51,574 bases of DNA. Source: an uncultured Arsenicibacter sp. Lineage in GTDB: Bacteria; Bacteroidota; Bacteroidia; Cytophagales; Spirosomataceae. The notes under the pieces are model-generated. The model was given only the letters and a program-made list of their open reading frames with translations. It was not told the origin of the DNA and searched no databases. Shown here piece after piece: positions 50,209 to 51,574 of this stretch (position 1 is its first letter; each line of letters begins with the position of its first letter). The translations under genes and the position numbers were made by a program. The DNA lies in the NCBI RefSeq assembly GCF_945952095.1, contig NZ_CAMFHL010000018.1, positions 1-51,574 on the forward strand, in the 5' to 3' direction.

Positions 50209-50355
50209 CCGCTGTTCCGGATGTTAACATCCGGAACAAGCTGACAGCGGATTTGCAATCCGCAGCCGAAAAACAGTTTTAAAAAACGGATTGCAAATCC
50301 GGTATTACAGCGTTCCGGATTCGGAAATCCGGAACAGCAACAGTACGATAAGCAG
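50193..50355. mobile_element. REPIN-like palindromic element with 13-bp direct repeats
   Basis: Direct repeats GTACGATAAGCAG at 50193-50205 and 50343-50355 flank a 122-bp imperfect palindrome. Its order is: 50214-50237 (24-bp perfect palindrome), 50247-50263, 50287-50301 (reverse complement of the inner part of the previous), 50312-50335 (near copy of the first). Spacers between repeat and element are 8 and 7 nt. The left repeat is the end of the serine hydrolase gene and the right one abuts the next start. Confidence 0.72.
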
Positions 50356-50357
50356 CA

Positions 50358-51482
50358 ATGACCCGACTAAAAGCCCTTTTTCTAGCCCTTTGCCTGTCAG
50401 GAACGGCACTGGCCCAAACGGTACCCCAGACGATTGATGCTGTCCGGCAACAATACGCCCCGGACAAACGGGTAGCGATTTTCCAGATTGAGGTTGATTC
50501 GGCAGGGACGCTCAAGGGCAAAACCAACTTGCCCGAGGCTCACCAAACCCTCCTGACTAAACTCCGGCAGCAAGGCGCTACCGTGGCCGACCAGATTCAG
50601 GAACTGCCTGCGCCCGTCCTTGGCGAGCAGGTGTATGGTGTGGTTAACGTGTCGGTCGCCAATCTCCGCTCGCAGCCCCGCGACGCTGCTGAACTGGCCA
50701 CCCAGGCACTGCTCGGTATGCCGCTGCGGATCTGGGACAAGGAACGGGGCTGGTACCTCGCCCAAATGCAGGACAAATACATTGCCTGGGTGGATTTCGG
50801 TGGTTTTCAGCGTATGACCAAAGCGGAGTTTGACCGCTGGCAACAGGCCGACAAAGTGATCTATACCCAGCCTTTCGGTTTTTGCTACAGCCAGCCCGAC
50901 CGCGAGTCGCAGACGGTGTCGGATCTGGTAGCGGGCGATCAGCTGGTGGTTGAAAAAGAAGACAAGAAATTCTATCAGGTGCGTTATCCCGACGGCCGCA
51001 CCGGCTATATCGTTAAAACCGACGCCCAGCCGCTGAAAACATGGCTGGCCGCCGCTAAACCAACGGAAACGTCGGTGGTGAAAACCGCAAAGACGCTGAT
51101 GGGTATTCCGTATCTGTGGGGTGGCACCTCAATTAAAGGCATGGATTGCAGCGGCTTTACCAAAACTATTTACCGCCTCAACGGCCTTGAACTCTCGCGC
51201 GACGCTTCGCAGCAGGTATACGAGGGCGCACCCGTTGAGACACCAAACGGCGACTTTTCGCAAATGCGCCCCGGCGATCTGCTGTTTTTCGGTGAACAGG
51301 CCACTCAGGCCAAACCGGAGCGTGTCGTACACGTAGGCATGTGGATCGGTAACAACGAGTTTATCCATGCGTCGGGCAAAGTCCGGATCAGCAGCATGAG
51401 CCCGTCGGCCCCGAATTTTGATGAGTATGAGCTAAAGCGCTTCCTCCGCGCCAAACGCATCATTGAGCCCGGGCGGCAGTAA
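50358..51482 (+). CDS. Secreted NlpC/P60 (C40) peptidase with SH3 domains
   Basis: A 374-residue protein with a signal peptide (TRLKALFLALCLSGTALAQ). Two SH3-type domains follow (VNVSVANLRSQPRDAAELAT and VSDLVAGDQLVVEKEDKKFY). The C-terminal NlpC/P60 domain has the catalytic Cys in GGTSIKGMDCSGFTKTI, His in RVVHVGMWIGNNEFIHASG and the polar third residue at the second His. This is the architecture of YkfC-like gamma-D-glutamyl-diamino-acid endopeptidases that release L-Ala-D-Glu from wall peptides, exactly the substrate of the epimerase 4 kb upstream. Confidence 0.9.
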   Translation: MTRLKALFLALCLSGTALAQTVPQTIDAVRQQYAPDKRVAIFQIEVDSAGTLKGKTNLPEAHQTLLTKLRQQGATVADQIQELPAPVLGEQVYGVVNVSVANLRSQPRDAAELATQALLGMPLRIWDKERGWYLAQMQDKYIAWVDFGGFQRMTKAEFDRWQQADKVIYTQPFGFCYSQPDRESQTVSDLVAGDQLVVEKEDKKFYQVRYPDGRTGYIVKTDAQPLKTWLAAAKPTETSVVKTAKTLMGIPYLWGGTSIKGMDCSGFTKTIYRLNGLELSRDASQQVYEGAPVETPNGDFSQMRPGDLLFFGEQATQAKPERVVHVGMWIGNNEFIHASGKVRISSMSPSAPNFDEYELKRFLRAKRIIEPGRQ

Positions 51483-51574
51483 GGGTGCTGAACATACGGG
51501 AAGCGATATCTTCCTGTCATTTACCACCATTTTATAATCTTACGGAAAACCATCAGCAGGTATTACACGGTACT

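Overview
This window looks like a chromosomal segment of a Bacteroidota bacterium of the Cytophagales type, probably close to Spirosoma or its relatives. The evidence is a very large secreted protein with a gliding-motility/type IX C-terminal domain next to a PorP/SprF partner, a DUF1573 protein, a fused E1 alpha/beta dehydrogenase, a YtxJ-type bacilliredoxin, promoters of the Bacteroidota form (TTG ... TAnnTTTG), few Shine-Dalgarno sites and several TTG/GTG starts. Most of the window is core genome: kdtA, rsgA, era, der, ruvB, holB, rimK, nuoIJK and an SUI1-like factor. No phage, insertion sequence or CRISPR array is visible.

Layout. 1-8.3 kb: end of a DUF1501 gene, a SRPBCC/DoxX-like plus DUF4166 pair, a GH43-like secreted protein, an NAD-dependent epimerase with a Crp/Fnr regulator, an MscS channel and a membrane-bound AraC regulator with two glycogen-binding-like domains. 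8.4-17 kb: two acidic disordered proteins, a bacilliredoxin, kdtA, rsgA, SUI1 with an amino-acid permease, a secreted esterase, a band-7 protein and DUF1573. 17-24 kb: the E1 fusion, nuoI with a repeat-built 320-residue tail, nuoJ, nuoK, a 2OG-Fe(II) oxygenase and an unknown secreted protein. 24-28.3 kb: an aquaglyceroporin, two MDR oxidoreductases and an OmpA-family lipoprotein. 28.3-34.3 kb: a PD-(D/E)XK endonuclease, an intron-split initiator tRNA, era, der, an EamA transporter, an ArsR regulator and ruvB. 34.4-40 kb: the type IX secreted giant and PorP/SprF. 40-46.3 kb: a small AT-rich two-gene island, an unknown protein, an SDR, rimK with a retropepsin-like protease, holB and a GlmU-like protein. 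46.4-51.5 kb: a probable muropeptide-recycling operon (dipeptide epimerase, AOS-type PLP enzyme, serine hydrolase, NlpC/P60 peptidase).

The most striking feature is at 28.4-29.2 kb. The initiator tRNA-fMet(CAU) gene is split in its anticodon loop by a 281-nt group I intron of the tRNA (IC3-like) type. Immediately downstream of the tRNA, outside the intron, lies a 140-codon PD-(D/E)XK nuclease resembling the I-Ssp6803I family, known from a cyanobacterial tRNA-fMet intron. An ORF-less intron beside a free-standing matching endonuclease suggests a collaborative-homing arrangement at an essential tRNA.

The second theme is small palindromic and tandem repeats. Eight of nine convergent gene junctions carry a hairpin or repeat. 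One repeat has apparently been taken into the nuoI coding sequence. A 122-bp double palindrome with 13-bp flanking direct repeats seems to have inserted into what was an ATGA gene overlap in the recycling operon.
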